64,000 nucleotides of DNA from Halorussus litoreus (GTDB taxonomy: Archaea > Halobacteriota > Halobacteria > Halobacteriales > Haladaptataceae). The notes beneath the pieces were generated by a model that made no database searches, had not been told where the DNA came from, and saw only the letters and a list, made by a program, of their open reading frames with translations. The translations under genes were made by a program, and so were the position numbers. The DNA is taken from positions 90,723-154,722 of the forward strand of contig NZ_KZ859505.1 of NCBI RefSeq assembly GCF_003382685.1, read 5' to 3'. Shown here piece by piece: positions 42,670 to 51,624 of the stretch; the first letter of the stretch is position 1; the number at the start of each line of letters is the position of its first letter.

Positions 42670-43773
42670 GTGAGTTTCTGGGCCACCGACGCGGACGAGC
42701 GCCGACTCTCCTTTTCCGCGGGCGAGATCACGGGCGCGGTCGGCGACTCGGCCACGGTACTCCCGGTGGTCGTCGCGGTGTCGGCGCTGACCCAACTCAG
42801 CCTGCCGATCCTCCTGCTCTGGTTCGGCGTCTTCCAGGTGGCCTGGGGCCTGCGGTACGGCGCGCCCGTCTCCGTCGAGCCGATGAAGGCGCTCGCCGCG
42901 CTGGTCATCGCGGGCACGCTGTCGGTGCCCGAACTCGCGTTCGCGGGGGTGCTCGCGGGCGCGGTCCTGCTCGCGCTCGGGGCCGCGGGCGCGCTCGGAA
43001 CGCTGGCCGAGTACGTCGACACCCCGGTCATCCGCGGCGTCCAGTTGGCGGTCGCGCTGGTGCTCGCGCAGACGGGGCTCGAACTCGGCGTTGGCGCGCC
43101 CCGGACGGCGCTCGCGGCCGGAGCGGTCGGCGCGGCGGTGGTCGCGGTCGGTCGCCCGCGGGCGAGCGCGCTGGCCGTCCTCGGATTCGGGGTCGCGCTG
43201 GCTGGACTGGAGACGGGAGTCCCGACGATTGCAATTCCGGAGTTCGGCGCGACGCTCACAACGCTCCCGTCGCTCGCACCCACGGCCGACGCGCTCTCGG
43301 CCACCGGCGCGCAGTTGGCGATGACCGTGGGCAACGCCGCGGTGGCGACCTCGCTGCTGCTCTCGGACCTGTTCGACGCCGACGCGTCGCCGGACGAACT
43401 CGCGACGAGTATGGGCGCGATGAACCTGCTCGCGGTCCCGCTCGGCGCGCTCCCGATGTGCCACGGCTCGGGCGGCGTCGCGGGCAAGTACGCCTTCGGC
43501 GCGCGGACCGCGGGCGCGAATCTGGTGCTCGGCGCGTTGTACGCCGCAGCCGCGTTCGTCGCGGTGGATCTAGTGGCGGCGTTCCCCCTCGCCGCGCTCG
43601 GCGTGGTGCTGGTGGTCGTCGCGGGCCAGTTGGGCAAGGCGAGTCTGGAGACAGAGTCGCTAGGGCTGACGGTGAGTATCGGCGTGCTCGGTTTGGTCGC
43701 GAACGTCGGGGTGGCGTTCGTGGCTGGAATCGTGGGTTCGGTCGTGCTGTCGAGGATTCGGGGCGGGTCGTGA
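42670..43773 (+). CDS. MOT1-type sulfate/molybdate transporter
   Basis: 367 residues starting at GTG 42670, with about 10-11 hydrophobic helices. The two conserved MOT1 motifs are present: GAPVSVEPMKALAA near residue 65 and GALPMCHGSGGVAGKYAFGA near 258. In plants and algae MOT1 takes up molybdate with high affinity. Archaeal members may carry molybdate or sulfate. No molybdenum cofactor genes lie next to it. Confidence 0.88.
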   Translation: MSFWATDADERRLSFSAGEITGAVGDSATVLPVVVAVSALTQLSLPILLLWFGVFQVAWGLRYGAPVSVEPMKALAALVIAGTLSVPELAFAGVLAGAVLLALGAAGALGTLAEYVDTPVIRGVQLAVALVLAQTGLELGVGAPRTALAAGAVGAAVVAVGRPRASALAVLGFGVALAGLETGVPTIAIPEFGATLTTLPSLAPTADALSATGAQLAMTVGNAAVATSLLLSDLFDADASPDELATSMGAMNLLAVPLGALPMCHGSGGVAGKYAFGARTAGANLVLGALYAAAAFVAVDLVAAFPLAALGVVLVVVAGQLGKASLETESLGLTVSIGVLGLVANVGVAFVAGIVGSVVLSRIRGGS

Positions 43774-43894
43774 CTGCGTGGTGGTTCGAGAATACCTAGT
43801 CACGATTTCTGAACTCAGTGTGTATACAGATCGGAATCAACTGGTCAGTAAGTCTGCCCACCCATCATTGCCAAACGGAGAAACTCACGCCCAT

Positions 43895-44005
43895 TTAGAT
43901 AATGTTGAGGTACTGAAGCCCGGCGATAAGCAAGATGCAACCAGCCAGTACGAGTTTCATTACCCAAGACGGGACGTCTTTTCGAATTCTAAAGGCCCAA
44001 TCCAT
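43895..44005 (-). CDS. 36-residue membrane peptide
   Basis: The frame ATG 44005 to TAA 43895-43897 encodes a short basic start (MDWAFRIRKDVPSWVM) and one hydrophobic helix (KLVLAGCILLIAGLQYLNII). A TATA-like GTTATAATAATC lies about 25 bases upstream, giving a leaderless transcript. The codons are less GC-biased than usual. I think it is a real small membrane protein, but it could be a chance frame. Confidence 0.5.
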   Translation of the reverse strand: MDWAFRIRKDVPSWVMKLVLAGCILLIAGLQYLNII

Positions 44006-44480
44006 ACGAACTAATAGTACGCCTGATTATTATAACCCGAGGCTTTGGTTACGATACACAACTGAACCGTCAGCTATCTAGAAAATCTGTCTGTAACGAT
44101 CGAACGCTCGGCGAAAACCTGTCCGAGAGAATATCTGAAACCCTCGATTTCGTCCGGATCACGCCCGAAATGACGATTTGTTCACGCGGCGAACGAAGGC
44201 CCTTTGCGCCCATAGCCAATTCTCGGGAGTCTAACCGCACGAATGCGGCGGGTAGTAGGTCCGTGAACGCAATGGTGGTCCTTTCGTTCGACGGACCCGA
44301 TCTGAGAAGCTGTGGGGAACTCTCGGATTGTTTCCGGCTCTCGATTGTTGGAACGGTTGCTAAGTGCTATGCAAATTGAGCAGTCCGCATCGCTCGATAG
44401 TCACACGATGTACGCCTATATGTCAGTTCATGCCCACTAATGAGCGGGAGAAAACTACCGTAGAAGAGAGGACACGTTGT
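44006..44480. other. AT-richer gap without a confident gene
   Basis: Apart from the promoter of the 36-residue peptide, I see no gene. A frame at 44170-44379 (plus) encodes 69 residues of mixed composition without halophilic bias or a start signal. The stretch is visibly richer in A and T than the flanks, suggesting foreign or decayed DNA. Confidence 0.5.
44025..44035 (-). promoter_or_regulatory. TATA-like box for 36-residue peptide
   Basis: GTTATAATAAT on the minus strand, about 25 bases before ATG 44005. Confidence 0.5.
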
Positions 44481-45218
44481 CTATGACCGGGAGACGCGCA
44501 TGTCTTCGACAATTACTTCATCTGTGCCCTCTCCGCCGTTGACGACGCCAATATAGAGCGCGGTAAGTGTCTCCCCAGAGATGCCCTCAACAGTTCCTTC
44601 CTGCAACTCGGCCAGTGTTGCCTCGGTTTCCGCATTCAGAAGGCCGAATACGGTGTCGCCGTCGATGGTCACCTCCCCACTTGCGGCTGAAAACAGGATT
44701 CCTTCATCGTCAGTCTCGGAGCCAAGGGCACTCTCCGTCCCGTCGTCGTTGGACTCCCAATTCCCGAACTCGCCGCTATCATCTTTGTCCAAGTACAGGC
44801 CGAAGAACAATTCGGCAGGTCTCCAGCGCGAGGTCTGGAGGGTTCGTGAAGTGACGGTCACGGTTTCAATCGTGCCAAGCCGCCCGAGATGGACGTCGAA
44901 TCCTGTATTCCGGTTCGGTGGCTCCGTCCCGAGGTTTTGCGCGAGACAGCGCACGCTGCCATTGGATTGTGGCTCTGCCAGCCATCGACTCTCCCCGTCT
45001 TGCATATCGTACGGTGTGTCTGACCGCCCCCACGTCTCGGGGCCTTTCGGAAACCACGCGTAATGGCCGTGACCCTCGATTTGGGCAACGAGGCCCGTTT
45101 GCTCATCATCCGCGATTGCACTCCCGACGGCTGTTGTGCCACCGCAGACGACCGCTCCTGTGGCGACCGCTCCTTCGCGAAGGACACTGCGGCGTGAGAC
45201 AGTCTTGTGTGGTGTCAT
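44481..45218 (-). CDS. Tat-exported protein of unknown function
   Basis: 245 residues. The signal TVSRRSVLREGAVATGAVVC contains a twin-arginine motif and ends with GSAIA before ADDEQ, so signal peptidase I cleavage is likely and no lipobox is present. The mature protein is acidic, with LRLGTIETV-like and ELFFGLYLDKDDSGEFGNWE segments suggesting a beta-sandwich. I do not know the family. Its GC content is lower than that of most genes here, in line with the AT-richer island around it. Confidence 0.75.
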   Translation of the reverse strand: MTPHKTVSRRSVLREGAVATGAVVCGGTTAVGSAIADDEQTGLVAQIEGHGHYAWFPKGPETWGRSDTPYDMQDGESRWLAEPQSNGSVRCLAQNLGTEPPNRNTGFDVHLGRLGTIETVTVTSRTLQTSRWRPAELFFGLYLDKDDSGEFGNWESNDDGTESALGSETDDEGILFSAASGEVTIDGDTVFGLLNAETEATLAELQEGTVEGISGETLTALYIGVVNGGEGTDEVIVEDMRVSRS

Positions 45219-45470
45219 TGCAGTATTTCACACCCACGTGGCTATTGGTATACGTTAACAAATAACATATAGAGCGTTTCTATCGTTCATCCGTCGTAAT
45301 AAGGAATACAGCGGACTAAACCTCTCTACGGTAGTCATGCCCGTTGCGTAATATCCTGTTTCCGACACAAATTGCGCCATGTTTTCGGAACGCGGTTGCC
45401 AAACGACCTATGATAGGTACACACTCTATACTTATCACTGCCAGCTCTTCGAGACCTCCATCCCCGACAA

Positions 45471-45478
45471 CCTATAAC
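45471..45478 (+). promoter_or_regulatory. TATA-like box for hydroxy-acid oxidase gene
   Basis: CCTATAAC centred 28 bases before ATG 45503. It selects that start over upstream in-frame starts from 45344. Confidence 0.55.
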
Positions 45479-45502
45479 ACCCTCCACCACGACCCACGCC
45501 AC

Positions 45503-46717
45503 ATGGACGACCCCTCGGACCCCTACGGACCCACGCGCCAGCGTGAGGTGTACGCCAGCGGGATGCTCGCCGACCAGCGCCCCGACCTCCCGGTCGACCC
45601 CGACGAACTCCGCGAGCAGGCCATGAACGCCCTCTCCGAGGAGGCCTACGCCTACGTCCGGGGGAGCGCAGGTGGCGAGAACACAGCCGAGCGCAACCGC
45701 GCTGCCTTCGACCGCTGGCGGATCGTCCCGCGGATGCTGCAGGACGTGGCCGAGCGCGACCTCTCCGTCGATCTGCTCGGCCAACAGCTCCCCGTCCCGG
45801 TCCTGCTCGCGCCCATCGGCGTCCAGTCGATCATCCACGAGGGCGGCGAACTCGCCAGCGCGGCCGCCGCGCGCGACGCGGGCGTCCCGTTCGTCTCCAG
45901 TTCCGCCGCGTCGGCCACGATGGAGGCGGTCGCCGACGAGTTGGGCGAGGCGACCGGTTGGTTCCAGCTCTACCCCAGCGTCGACCCGGACGTGACCGCG
46001 AGCTTCCTCGACCGCGCCGAGTCCGCGGGCTACGAGGCCGTGGTCGTCACCCTCGACACGCCGACGATGGGGTGGCGCGAGCGCGACGTGCAGAACGCCT
46101 ACCTGCCGTTCCTCGACGGCGAGGGCGTGGCGAACTACCTCTCGGACCCCGCGTTCCGCGATTCGCTCGACGCCCCGCCGGAGGACGACGAGCGCGGCGC
46201 GCTCTGGCAGTTCATCGACCAGTTCGGCGATCTCTCGATGGACTGGGACACCGTCGAGTTCGTCCAGGAGCACACCGACCTTCCCATCGTTCTGAAGGGC
46301 ATCCTCCACCCCGAGGACGCCCGCGAAGCCGTGCGCCGGGGCGTCGACGGCATCGTCGTCTCGAACCACGGCGGCCGACAGGTCGACGGCGCGATCTCGG
46401 CCGTCGCGGCGCTTCCCGAAGTCGTCGCGGCCGTCGAGGACGAGCGGGCAAGGAACGACGGCGGCGACGGGGACGACTTCGCGATCCTCTTCGACAGCGG
46501 AATCAGGCGCGGCTCGGATGCCATCAAGGCGCTCGCGCTCGGCGCGGACGCGGTCCTGCTCGGGCGACCGTACGTGTACGGGCTCGCAATCGACGGCGAG
46601 GACGGCGTGCGCGAGGTCGTCAGGAACTTCCTCGCGGACCTGGACCTCACGCTGGCGCTGAGCGGGCACGACACCGTCTCGGAACTCGACGAGTCCGTGC
46701 TGGTCGAGCGCAGCTGA
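45503..46717 (+). CDS. FMN-dependent alpha-hydroxy-acid oxidase
   Basis: 404 residues of the lactate oxidase/monooxygenase and glycolate oxidase family. Seen are LLAPIGVQSIIHEGGELASA, FQLYPSVDPDVTASFLDRAE, VTLDTPTMGWRERD, the catalytic-base loop VSNHGGRQVDGAIS and LFDSGIRRGSDAIKALALGA, then VLLGRPYVYGLA. The length and the TMGWRERD part favour lactate 2-monooxygenase-like members. It oxidises a 2-hydroxy acid such as lactate using FMN. The exact substrate is not proven. Confidence 0.88.
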   Translation: MDDPSDPYGPTRQREVYASGMLADQRPDLPVDPDELREQAMNALSEEAYAYVRGSAGGENTAERNRAAFDRWRIVPRMLQDVAERDLSVDLLGQQLPVPVLLAPIGVQSIIHEGGELASAAAARDAGVPFVSSSAASATMEAVADELGEATGWFQLYPSVDPDVTASFLDRAESAGYEAVVVTLDTPTMGWRERDVQNAYLPFLDGEGVANYLSDPAFRDSLDAPPEDDERGALWQFIDQFGDLSMDWDTVEFVQEHTDLPIVLKGILHPEDAREAVRRGVDGIVVSNHGGRQVDGAISAVAALPEVVAAVEDERARNDGGDGDDFAILFDSGIRRGSDAIKALALGADAVLLGRPYVYGLAIDGEDGVREVVRNFLADLDLTLALSGHDTVSELDESVLVERS

Positions 46718-46742
46718 GCCGACCGAGAGGCCGATATTCGGC

Positions 46743-47177
46743 TTACCTGACCGCGAACGCGAGACAGATGAGTGCACCGTTGAGCCCGAGGAATCCGACG
46801 ATCAGAAGGCCAATCGGCGGTTCGTCAGTGGGGTGGACGGCGAGCAGGACGAACGATCCCACGCCGAGCGCGCCGAGGCCGACCACGAGCACGGCGTCCG
46901 ACCACCGGTTCCACGCGTCCTCCAGCACCGGTTCGACCCTCGCGAGCCACCAGTCCGAGTCCGGCGCGTCCGCGTCGACGTTCCGAGCGCCGACCAACTT
47001 GAGAACTGCTGACGGACCGGCCGCAGCGGCGAGACAAGCGAAGCCAATGGCCGTGACGGCGATGAAGCTGATCAGCGTCGGCCCACGGACCTGCCCGAGA
47101 AAGAACACCGCCACGAACGAGAGACAGGCCACGCCGGCGAGGACCCCGCGGATCGCGCGGACGACGGACGGTCGCAT
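46743..47177 (-). CDS. small membrane protein, uncharacterised
   Basis: 144 residues with four hydrophobic helices (VLAGVACLSFVAVFFLG; LISFIAVTAIGFACLAAAAG; AVLVVGLGALGVGSFVLLAV; IGLLIVGFLGLNGALICLAF). A loop between the second and third is acidic. I do not know the family. The start is the ATG 28 bases after a TATA-like box. Confidence 0.7.
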   Translation of the reverse strand: MRPSVVRAIRGVLAGVACLSFVAVFFLGQVRGPTLISFIAVTAIGFACLAAAAGPSAVLKLVGARNVDADAPDSDWWLARVEPVLEDAWNRWSDAVLVVGLGALGVGSFVLLAVHPTDEPPIGLLIVGFLGLNGALICLAFAVR

Positions 47178-47201
47178 GTGGTAACCCGGTTCGCGTGGGA
47201 T

Positions 47202-47210
47202 GATAATACC
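47202..47210 (-). promoter_or_regulatory. TATA-like box for membrane protein gene
   Basis: GGTATTATC on the minus strand, centred 29 bases before ATG 47177. Confidence 0.5.
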
Positions 47211-47299
47211 AACTGTCACGCTTCGATTTCAGTCGGGTTCTTCCGCCCGGTCGGGTCCCAACCCCGAGTTTGACAACGGTCCGGCACCACCTCCCGGAC

Positions 47300-48802
47300 G
47301 TGAACATCCACTGGCATCGCCGGGACCTCCGCGTGGCGGACAACCGCGCGCTCGCGGAGGCCACGGCCGACGGCGACCCCGTGCTTCCGGTGTTCGTCCT
47401 CGACCCCGGAGTTCTCGACCACGCGTCCGCGGTTCGCGTGGCGGTACTGCTCGACGCGCTCGACTCGCTCCGCGCAAACTACCGCGAACTGGCCGGCGAC
47501 CTGCTGGTCGTCCGCGGCGACCCGCGCGAGGAACTGCCACGTATCGCGGACGAGTACGGAGCCGAGGCGGTCTACTGGAACCGTGACTACTCCGGCCTCG
47601 CGCGCGAGCGGGACAGCGCAGTCCGGCTCGCGCTCGACGAGGCCGGTGTCTCGCGGGCCGCCTACCACGACGAACTCCTCTACGAGCCAGGCTCCATCCG
47701 GACGAACGCGGGCGAGCACTACTCGGTGTTCAGCTACTTCTGGCGAAAGTGGCGCGACCGCGAGAAGGACGACCCGTTCGATCCGCCCGAGGCGGGTGCG
47801 GTCGCCGATTCGTCCCGAATCGGCGACCGCACCCTCCTCGACTCGGGGACCGATTCCGACTCGAAGCCTCCAACCGATTTCGTCGCCGAGATACCGTCAC
47901 TCGCGGACCTCGGCTACGAGGAGCCGGACGCCGAGATCCCTGCGATGAGTACCTCGGCCGCGCGCGACCGACTCGCCGACTTCTGCGAGGATACCGTCTT
48001 CCGGTACGCCGAGGACCGCGACTACCCTGCGACCGACGGGACCTCGCGGCTCTCGGTCCATTTCAAGTGGGGCACCATCGGCGTCCGCGAGGTCTGGCGG
48101 GCGACGGAAGACGCGATGGCGCGCGCCGACGGCGACCCCGAGCAGGCGGACGATGGGAAGGAAGAGGACACCGAAGCCGCGGCGGTTCGCGAGTTCCAGC
48201 GCCAGCTCGCGTGGCGGGAGTTCTACGCGCACGTCCTCTCCGCGCGGCCCGACGTGGTGAGTGCCAACTACCGCGAGTACGAGAATGACATCGAGTGGCG
48301 GGAAGACGAGGCCGCTCTGGCGGCGTGGAAAGAGGGCCGGACGGGCTACCCCATCGTGGACGCCGGGATGCGCCAGCTCCGCGAGGAAGCGTGGATGCAC
48401 AACCGCCTCCGGATGCTCGTCGCGTCGTTCCTCACGAAGGACCTCCTGCTCGACTGGCGGGAGGGGTACGACTGGTTCAGCGAGCGACTGGCCGACCACG
48501 ACACCGCGAACGACGTCGGCGGCTGGCAGTGGGCCGCTTCGACCGGGATGGACGCCCAGCCGTACTTCCGCGTGTTCAACCCGATGACCCAGGGCGAGCG
48601 CTACGACCCCGAGGCCGAGTTCGTTACGACCTACGTGCCCGAACTCCGTGGGGTTCCACCGGCCAAGATCCACGAGTGGCACGAACTGGGCGACGAGGAG
48701 CGCGCTGAACTCGCGCCGGAGTACCCCGCGCCAATCGTCGACCACGCCGAGCGCCGCGAGGCGGCGATTTCGATGTTCGAACGTGCGCGCGGCGACGACT
48801 GA
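47300..48802 (+). CDS. phr: deoxyribodipyrimidine photolyase
   Basis: 500 residues starting at GTG 47300. The N-terminus HWHRRDLRVADNRALAEA is the Rossmann antenna domain and the FAD domain contains the cryptochrome/photolyase signatures WKEGRTGYPIVDAGMRQL, EAWMHNRLRMLVASFLTKD and WQWAASTGMDAQPYFRVFNP. It repairs UV-made cyclobutane pyrimidine dimers using light. An acidic insert near 270-300 (EQADDGKEEDTEAA) is a halophilic addition. It leads a light and oxygen stress cluster with two sod genes. Confidence 0.94.
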   Translation: MNIHWHRRDLRVADNRALAEATADGDPVLPVFVLDPGVLDHASAVRVAVLLDALDSLRANYRELAGDLLVVRGDPREELPRIADEYGAEAVYWNRDYSGLARERDSAVRLALDEAGVSRAAYHDELLYEPGSIRTNAGEHYSVFSYFWRKWRDREKDDPFDPPEAGAVADSSRIGDRTLLDSGTDSDSKPPTDFVAEIPSLADLGYEEPDAEIPAMSTSAARDRLADFCEDTVFRYAEDRDYPATDGTSRLSVHFKWGTIGVREVWRATEDAMARADGDPEQADDGKEEDTEAAAVREFQRQLAWREFYAHVLSARPDVVSANYREYENDIEWREDEAALAAWKEGRTGYPIVDAGMRQLREEAWMHNRLRMLVASFLTKDLLLDWREGYDWFSERLADHDTANDVGGWQWAASTGMDAQPYFRVFNPMTQGERYDPEAEFVTTYVPELRGVPPAKIHEWHELGDEERAELAPEYPAPIVDHAERREAAISMFERARGDD

Positions 48803-48886
48803 CGGGCACTCGGCAGGAAGCCTAATTTTCCGCGGAGTCTCGGCGAGGAGTGTCCGCGAGCCCGCATATCGGCGTCGCGACCACTG

Positions 48887-48900
48887 GCTTAACACTTAAC
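48887..48900 (+). promoter_or_regulatory. promoter of first sod gene
   Basis: GGCTTAACACTTAACC contains two TATA-like TTAA stretches about 40-50 bases before ATG 48938. A GGGGGAG ribosome-binding site follows, so this mRNA has a leader. Confidence 0.45.
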
Positions 48901-48937
48901 CGAGTGGCCGTTGCCCGGAGAACGGGGGAGAAATACC

Positions 48938-49570
48938 ATGGCGACATACGAACTTCCGGACCTGCCGTACGACTACGACGCGCTCGAACCGGCCATCGAC
49001 CAGCGCATCATGGAGCTCCATCACGACAAGCACCACCAGGGATACGTAGACGGGGCCAACGCCGCGCTCGACAAACTGGAGGAGATGCGCGGGAGCGGCG
49101 ACTTCGGCGACGTGCGCGCGGTCAAGCGTAGTCTCGCGTTCAACCTCTCGGGCCACGTCAACCACACCGTCTTCTGGTCGAACATGCATCCCGAGGGCGG
49201 CGGCGAGCCGAGCGGCGACCTCGCGTCCGCCTTCGACGAGCACTTCGACGGCTTCGAGGGGTTCAAGCAGGACTTCTCCGAGGCCGCGAAGGGCGTCGAG
49301 GGGTCCGGGTGGGGTATGCTGGTGTACGACCACGTCGCGGACAAGCCCCTCGTCGCGGCGGCCGAGAACCACCAGAACCAGCATCCGCAGGGCGCGACGC
49401 CGCTGCTGGTCTGCGACGTCTGGGAGCACGCCTACTACCTCCAGTACGAGAACAACCGCGGCGAGTACGTGAACAACTTCTGGGACGTGGTGAACTGGGA
49501 CGACGTCGAGCAGCGCTACCAGCAGGCCCAGCAGGCCGACGCGATTCCGATCCACACCGGCTCGCACTGA
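48938..49570 (+). CDS. sod: Fe/Mn superoxide dismutase, first copy
   Basis: 210 residues. Metal ligands are visible: MELHHDKHHQGYVDGANAAL, LSGHVNHTVFW and CDVWEHAYYLQYENNRGEYV. The glutamine-rich loop AENHQNQHPQG before the last ligands resembles the Mn-type enzyme. It starts at ATG 48938 after a GGGGGAG site. It removes superoxide. A second sod gene follows 200 bases later; the two proteins differ over most of their length, so they are not a recent duplicate. Confidence 0.95.
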   Translation: MATYELPDLPYDYDALEPAIDQRIMELHHDKHHQGYVDGANAALDKLEEMRGSGDFGDVRAVKRSLAFNLSGHVNHTVFWSNMHPEGGGEPSGDLASAFDEHFDGFEGFKQDFSEAAKGVEGSGWGMLVYDHVADKPLVAAAENHQNQHPQGATPLLVCDVWEHAYYLQYENNRGEYVNNFWDVVNWDDVEQRYQQAQQADAIPIHTGSH

Positions 49571-49770
49571 GTTGCCCTCTGCTGGCCCCCAGCGTGGGGA
49601 ACCGGCGACGAATCATAATTTTATTTACTGTAATCAGTTTCACCCTGGAGATTCAAATCGGCAGCGAGACTGCCGATACCGGCCGTCTAGCTAGTCCCAC
49701 GTGGTGTGTTACCAGTCGACTTCTCAAAGCTTAAGGGTGAAAAGCGACTATATATGAGCGAGGCAGAATT

Positions 49771-50382
49771 ATGTCCGAGCAATCCAACCCCGAACTACCG
49801 CCGCTTCCGTACGACTACGACGCACTCGAGCCGCACATCTCCGAGCAGGTGCTCACCTGGCACCACGACACCCACCATCAGGGCTACGTCAACGGCCTCG
49901 ACAGCGCCGAGCAGACGCTGGCGGAGAACCGCGAGAGCGGGGACTACTCCGGCAGCGCGGGCGCGCTCGGCGACGTGACCCACAACGGCTCGGGTCACTA
50001 CCTCCACACGCTGTTCTGGGAGAACATGTCCCCGAACGGCGGCGGCGAGCCCGAGGGCGACCTTCTGGAGCGCATCGAGGAGGACTTCGGTTCCTACGAG
50101 GGCTGGAAGGGCGAGTTCGAGACCGCAGCGAGCGCCGCGGGCGGCTGGGCGCTGCTGGTCTACGACCCGGTCGCCAAGCAGCTCCGTAACCTCGCGGTCG
50201 ACGGTCACGACAACGGTGCGCTCTGGGGCGCACACCCCATCCTCGCGCTCGACGTCTGGGAGCACTCGTACTACTACGACTACGGTCCCGACCGTGGCGA
50301 CTTCGTCGACAACTTCTTCGAGGTCGTCGACTGGGACAACGTCGCCGAGCAGTACGAGAAGACCGTCGGCAACCACGAGTAA
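49771..50382 (+). CDS. sod: Fe/Mn superoxide dismutase, second copy
   Basis: 203 residues. The ligand motifs are VLTWHHDTHHQGYVNGLDSA, NGSGHYLHTLFWENM and LDVWEHSYYYDYGPDRGDFV. Where the first copy has a Gln-rich loop, this one reads NLAVDGHDNGALWGAHPIL, so the second-shell residues around the metal differ. That may change metal choice, but I cannot tell the metal from sequence. The upstream DNA holds CTTAAGGG and CTATATATG promoter-like stretches and its own expression is likely. Confidence 0.93.
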   Translation: MSEQSNPELPPLPYDYDALEPHISEQVLTWHHDTHHQGYVNGLDSAEQTLAENRESGDYSGSAGALGDVTHNGSGHYLHTLFWENMSPNGGGEPEGDLLERIEEDFGSYEGWKGEFETAASAAGGWALLVYDPVAKQLRNLAVDGHDNGALWGAHPILALDVWEHSYYYDYGPDRGDFVDNFFEVVDWDNVAEQYEKTVGNHE

Positions 50383-50457
50383 CGCCGACTTCGCTGCGCG
50401 GTTGCAACTACACTCGTTTCTTTCGGGCGCTCGTCGAAAATACGGTTGCCGCGGTGG

Positions 50458-50703
50458 TCAACAGATGCAGTAGTCACAACACGTCGGGCAGCCGCCCGTA
50501 CAGTCGTCGGCGATGCACGGCGGGCAGTCGTCGTCGGTCGACAGCTGAACCTCGCTCCCGTCTGGGAGTTTCAGCCGGCCGTCGAGCTGGTCCACTCGTA
50601 CCTGCTCGACCGACTCCGTCGATTTCGCCCCGGCGCTTCCTGCTGCGCCGAGCGCGATCAGTCCACCTGCACCGATACTCTTGAGTAGCTTTCGTCGGTT
50701 CAT
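50458..50703 (-). CDS. Tat-exported cysteine-rich mini-protein
   Basis: 81 residues from ATG 50703, with GGGAG 11 bases upstream; in-frame starts at 50718 and 50736 are possible. The N-terminus MNRRKLLKSIGAGGLIALGA is a twin-arginine signal ending in SAGA. After a short acidic linker the last 24 residues hold eight cysteines (CPPCIADDCTGGCPTCCDYC then IC). Such a knot could bind metal or be disulfide-rich. It may be a secreted peptide, toxin-like halocin or metal carrier. It resembles no family I can name. Confidence 0.7.
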   Translation of the reverse strand: MNRRKLLKSIGAGGLIALGAAGSAGAKSTESVEQVRVDQLDGRLKLPDGSEVQLSTDDDCPPCIADDCTGGCPTCCDYCIC

Positions 50704-50785
50704 AGGATGATCTCCCATCGACCGCTTGGAAGCCATAATACAAAAGATATTCTAACGTAATTTTACACTTTGAGGATAGAAAATA

Positions 50786-51214
50786 TCACTTAGGCACGAA
50801 GTCTTCTATCGCGTGGTCGGCGACGACTCCCGCGATGGTCTCGTGGAGTCGTCGGTAGTTGTATCCGTCGCCGACCGGGTCGAAGCTGGCGAACACCCCG
50901 ATTCCCGCACTGTCGTCGCTCAGGAACGTCCGGAACTGCTCGAACTCGTCGAATCCCCGGACGGTGTACTCGTAGTCGGCGTAGTAGAGGTCGGCGTACG
51001 TGTCGCGGGTGACGTAGCCGTACCGCTCGTTGTCCACGAACCGCGGGACGTCAACGTCCGCGACCTTGCGCTCTACGTCGTCCCGGAGGTACATCCTCTC
51101 GTGGCTGTCCTTGTCGAAAAGCCACACGTCCCGGAGGGCGTCGCCGCCGAACGCGGAGAACGCGTCGACGAGTCGTCCCTTCGCACCGTCTCGACTACTG
51201 CTACCGTCTCCCAT
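50786..51214 (-). CDS. hypothetical haloarchaeal protein
   Basis: 142 residues, soluble, rich in aromatic residues: ALRDVWLFDKDSHERMYLRD, RYGYVTRDTYADLYYADYEY and FASFDPVGDGYNYRRLHETI. I recall similar short proteins near haloarchaeal regulators (DUF7522-like) but am not certain. It has no known function. A TATA-like box lies about 31 bases upstream of the chosen ATG. Confidence 0.7.
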   Translation of the reverse strand: MGDGSSSRDGAKGRLVDAFSAFGGDALRDVWLFDKDSHERMYLRDDVERKVADVDVPRFVDNERYGYVTRDTYADLYYADYEYTVRGFDEFEQFRTFLSDDSAGIGVFASFDPVGDGYNYRRLHETIAGVVADHAIEDFVPK

Positions 51215-51240
51215 ACGACGAGAATCTCCGGGACCCGGTG

Positions 51241-51250
51241 GTAAAAAATT
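51241..51250 (-). promoter_or_regulatory. TATA-like box for hypothetical gene
   Basis: AAATTTTTTACC on the minus strand, about 31 bases before ATG 51214. Confidence 0.5.
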
Positions 51251-51313
51251 TGCCAACCCGAACGCTGGTCACCGAACCCCGAGCACCGACCGCCGACCCC
51301 GTCGCGAGACGAA

Positions 51314-51322
51314 CGATTTACC
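51314..51322 (+). promoter_or_regulatory. TATA-like box for DUF5827-like gene
   Basis: CGATTTACC centred 29 bases before ATG 51347; a leaderless start is likely. Confidence 0.5.
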
Positions 51323-51346
51323 CGCAGTTCGCCCGTACGCCCGGGT

Positions 51347-51622
51347 ATGCCCCGACCCAAGTCGGAATTCGACCAGCTTCACCCCTGTGACTTCTACGAG
51401 CCAGCGGAACTGCTCGACGACGACCGGATGTACACCGTCTACGAGATCGCGCGCCTGTTGCAGGGTCTCGACCCGGACGACGAACTCGAACCCGAGACCG
51501 AGGCCATCCTGCTCGACTGGGCCATCCCGTGGGTCGTGTTCAACTCCGAGGAACTCGTCGTCGCCGAACCGCCAAGCGACGACGAACCGGGCTACTACGG
51601 CACGAAGACGGCCGACGACTGA
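51347..51622 (+). CDS. DUF5827-like conserved protein
   Basis: 91 residues, acidic. The pattern DFYEPAELLDDDRMYTVYEI, ARLLQGLDPDDELEPE and DWAIPWVVFNSEELVVAEPP matches my memory of a short family found in most haloarchaea. The function is unknown. It lies two bases before the P-loop gene and both are probably on one transcript. Confidence 0.75.
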   Translation: MPRPKSEFDQLHPCDFYEPAELLDDDRMYTVYEIARLLQGLDPDDELEPETEAILLDWAIPWVVFNSEELVVAEPPSDDEPGYYGTKTADD

Positions 51623-51624
51623 CC

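Noticed and set aside
44170..44379. 69-codon plus-strand frame in the AT-richer gap
   Set aside because: No promoter at the right distance, no halophilic composition and no recognisable motif.
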